Notes under the pieces: model-generated
What the model was told of the DNA's origin: nothing
The model's input: only the letters and a program-made list of their open reading frames with translations
Databases searched by the model: none
Shown here: positions 62,503 to 64,000 of the stretch, piece by piece
Position numbering within the stretch: the first letter of the stretch is position 1
How the letters are laid out: each line of letters opens with the position of its first letter
Assembly: GCA_025774935.1 (NCBI GenBank)
Contig: JALGZK010000003.1
Location: 62,001 to 126,000, forward strand
Direction of reading: 5' to 3'
Source: a bacterium
Lineage (GTDB): Bacteria; Joyebacterota; Joyebacteria; Joyebacterales; Joyebacteraceae
Length of the DNA stretch: 64,000 nucleotides
Position numbers and translations under genes: made by a program

Positions 62503-64000
62503 CTATTTCAGAAGGACCATCTTCCGGGACTCCGACACCGTGCCCGCGGAGAGCCTCACGAGGTAGATGCCCGAAGCCACCCTCTCCTCTCGCTCGTCCC
62601 GCCCGTCCCAGACCGCGACGTGCCGGCCGGGCTCGCACGGCCCTGACGCGAGCTTCCTGACCAGTCTTCCCGAGACGTTGTAGACCCCGAGCTCAACCGC
62701 GGCGATGTCCGCGGGCACCGAGTACCCGATGGACGTCACCGGGTTGAACGGGTTCGGATAATTCTGCTCGAGCGCGATGGTCCGAGTGAACGCCCCGTCG
62801 CCTTCATCGACGCCCGACGGGATGTGAACGCTGTAGTCGCCCGTTCTGCGGAAGTTGCCCCGGAACGTCGCCCAGTCGACGCCGTCGCCGTTGGCGTACG
62901 CTCCCTCGCAGTCCCAGACGTAGATCCCGAGGTCCATCCCGGCGACGACCACTTCCACGTCTCCGTCGAGATCTACGTCGCCGAGGGTCGGCGTGCCGTA
63001 GACCTCGGCGTCGGTCCGGATCGGCCAGCCGTCGAGCAGCTGCCCCGTTCCGGAGACCGCGAAGACCTCGCCGGTGTTGCTCGCGACCACGATGTCCTGT
63101 CTCGTGTCGCCGTCGACGTCCCCGATTGCGACGCTGGTGCTCCTGATGTCCGAGTAGTTGACGTCGAACTGCTGCGGCCACCCGGCGAGCTCCTGCCCGT
63201 TGATGTCGAGGACGTGGATGAACCCGTCCTCGTCCGGTTGGATGATCTCGGGCACTCCGTCCCCCGAAACGTCCCCCACCGACGGTGACGCCGGGAGGTC
63301 ACCGCCGACGGAGAGCGGAACCGGCCACCCGGGCAGCGTGTCGCCACTCGCGCTGAACACGAAGATCCCGCTGTCGTTCGGCGTCACGATGATCTCGGGC
63401 GACCCGTCGTCGTCGAGATCGGCAACTGCCGGCGCGCCCACGACGCGCTCGCCACACCAGACCGGCCAGCCGGATACGTTCGTGCCATCGCGATTGAAGG
63501 CGAACAGGCTGTCGCAGCGCGATCCCACTATGACCTCGAGCTCGCGGTCTCCGTCGATGTCCGCGAGCGCGGGGGACGAGTACTGATAACCGTACGGCCA
63601 CGAGAGGTACCTGAAGACTCCCTCGGTCCCGGGGTTCCCGTCGCCGTCGATGATCTCGGAACCGTCCGAGGCCCAGCCGTAGAGGTACCCGTCGGCGCAC
63701 GGGATGACGACGTCGTCGAGACCGTCTCCGGTGAGATCGCCGAGCGCGGGCGTCCCCCAGCAGAACTTGCCGGTCGAGACCGGCCACCCGGGGAGCAGGT
63801 TGCCGTCCTCTCCGTTCCACGCGAAGATGCGGTAGTCCGGCGCCTCGGGTGTCCCGAAGTTGCCCCACGACGCCGCCACGACCTCCGGATAGGGGTCGCC
63901 GTCCATCTCGCCGACTGCGATCGACGCGCGGTAGCCACCTACCCCATAGGCCGTGTAGACGCCGTTCGTCCTGGGGTCGCCGTCGCCGTCCATGAACTCG
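62503..64000 (-). CDS. FG-GAP/VCBS repeat surface protein with sorting domain, 3' part
   Basis: This is the 3' part of a secreted protein; the frame remains open at the window edge, so the N-terminus lies beyond it. About 400 visible residues are FG-GAP/VCBS beta-propeller repeats of ~50 residues with Ca2+-binding loops: DLTGDGLDDVVIP, DIDGDRELEVIVGS, DLDDDGSPEIIVTP, DVSGDGVPEIIQ, DVDGDTRQDIVVAS and DVDLDGDVEVVVAG. The last ~85 residues are a FlgD-Ig-like sorting domain (NYPNPFNPVTSIGYSV, VYNVSGRLVRKLASGPCEPG, ASGIYLVRLSAG, end SRKMVLLK). It is probably an integrin-like adhesin or polymer-binding surface protein exported by a type IX-like system. The ATG at 63993 is not taken as the start. 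Confidence 0.92.
   Translation of the reverse strand, partial: EFMDGDGDPRTNGVYTAYGVGGYRASIAVGEMDGDPYPEVVAASWGNFGTPEAPDYRIFAWNGEDGNLLPGWPVSTGKFCWGTPALGDLTGDGLDDVVIPCADGYLYGWASDGSEIIDGDGNPGTEGVFRYLSWPYGYQYSSPALADIDGDRELEVIVGSRCDSLFAFNRDGTNVSGWPVWCGERVVGAPAVADLDDDGSPEIIVTPNDSGIFVFSASGDTLPGWPVPLSVGGDLPASPSVGDVSGDGVPEIIQPDEDGFIHVLDINGQELAGWPQQFDVNYSDIRSTSVAIGDVDGDTRQDIVVASNTGEVFAVSGTGQLLDGWPIRTDAEVYGTPTLGDVDLDGDVEVVVAGMDLGIYVWDCEGAYANGDGVDWATFRGNFRRTGDYSVHIPSGVDEGDGAFTRTIALEQNYPNPFNPVTSIGYSVPADIAAVELGVYNVSGRLVRKLASGPCEPGRHVAVWDGRDEREERVASGIYLVRLSAGTVSESRKMVLLK

Overview
The window is high-GC bacterial chromosome (roughly two thirds G+C by eye). It comes from a diderm (outer-membrane) lineage. Three secreted proteins end in FlgD-like C-terminal sorting domains (PNPFNP ... 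K-x-LLK or LFVK type), there is a TamA/TamB-like pair, and there are lipoproteins and FG-GAP, lamin-tail and Cys-rich secreted proteins. This mix suggests an uncultured member of the FCB superphylum or a neighbour (Eisenbacteria-, Krumholzibacteriota- or Latescibacterota-like). That placement is inferred from style, not from a marker-gene tree. I saw no rRNA, tRNA, CRISPR array, insertion sequence or prophage, and coding density and codon style are even throughout.

Layout. Bases 1-5.2 kb hold the end of a secreted subtilase, a UbiA-type prenyltransferase fused to TPR repeats, a small outer-membrane barrel, a lipoprotein and an XRE regulator. Bases 5.4-16.5 kb hold a membrane-fused spermidine-synthase-like protein, an AhpD-like protein, a tricorn protease, a histidine phosphatase, a secreted esterase, a nitroreductase, two look-alike lipoproteins and a small membrane protein. 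Bases 16.5-23.1 kb are an operon valS - GT9 - GT4 - Mut7-C - THEP1-type NTPase - cupin, headed by a clear T-box riboswitch with a valine (GTC) specifier. Bases 23.1-31.1 kb are groEL and the tamA/tamB pair. Bases 31.2-35.9 kb are an alpha-glucan operon (DUF4912 protein, GH57 branching-type enzyme, second GH57 enzyme). Bases 36.1-43.9 kb hold a radical SAM protein, a Cys-rich secreted protein, an orphan secreted protein, an M1 aminopeptidase with sorting tail, and an aspartyl protease/PDZ protein.

Bases 44.0-61.3 kb are the functional centre. A strong promoter at about 61.35 kb reads into a same-strand run that holds most of a peptidoglycan recycling pathway: Ca2+/cation antiporter, membrane protein, MurQ, isoaspartyl peptidase, AnmK, NagZ, MATE transporter, PfkB kinase, HAD phosphatase, AmpD-like amidase and PBP4 (DacB). 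It ends in a LytS-type histidine kinase and a LytTR regulator. Next, from its own promoter, comes a two-gene unit: a bactofilin-repeat membrane protein and an RsbU-type PP2C phosphatase. The membrane sensor domain of that phosphatase is plainly homologous to that of the LytS-type kinase. Bases 61.5-64 kb carry a lamin-tail secreted protein and the 3' part of an FG-GAP repeat protein. Two unrelated secreted proteins (37.3-38.0 kb and 61.5-62.1 kb) end in the same W-x-x-I-K-x-(L/M)-Y-R motif, which I flag as a possible undescribed C-terminal sorting tag.

Start codons were chosen from Shine-Dalgarno spacing and family fit. Several genes start at GTG or TTG. Promoters are by-eye matches to TTGACA-17/18-TATAAT.
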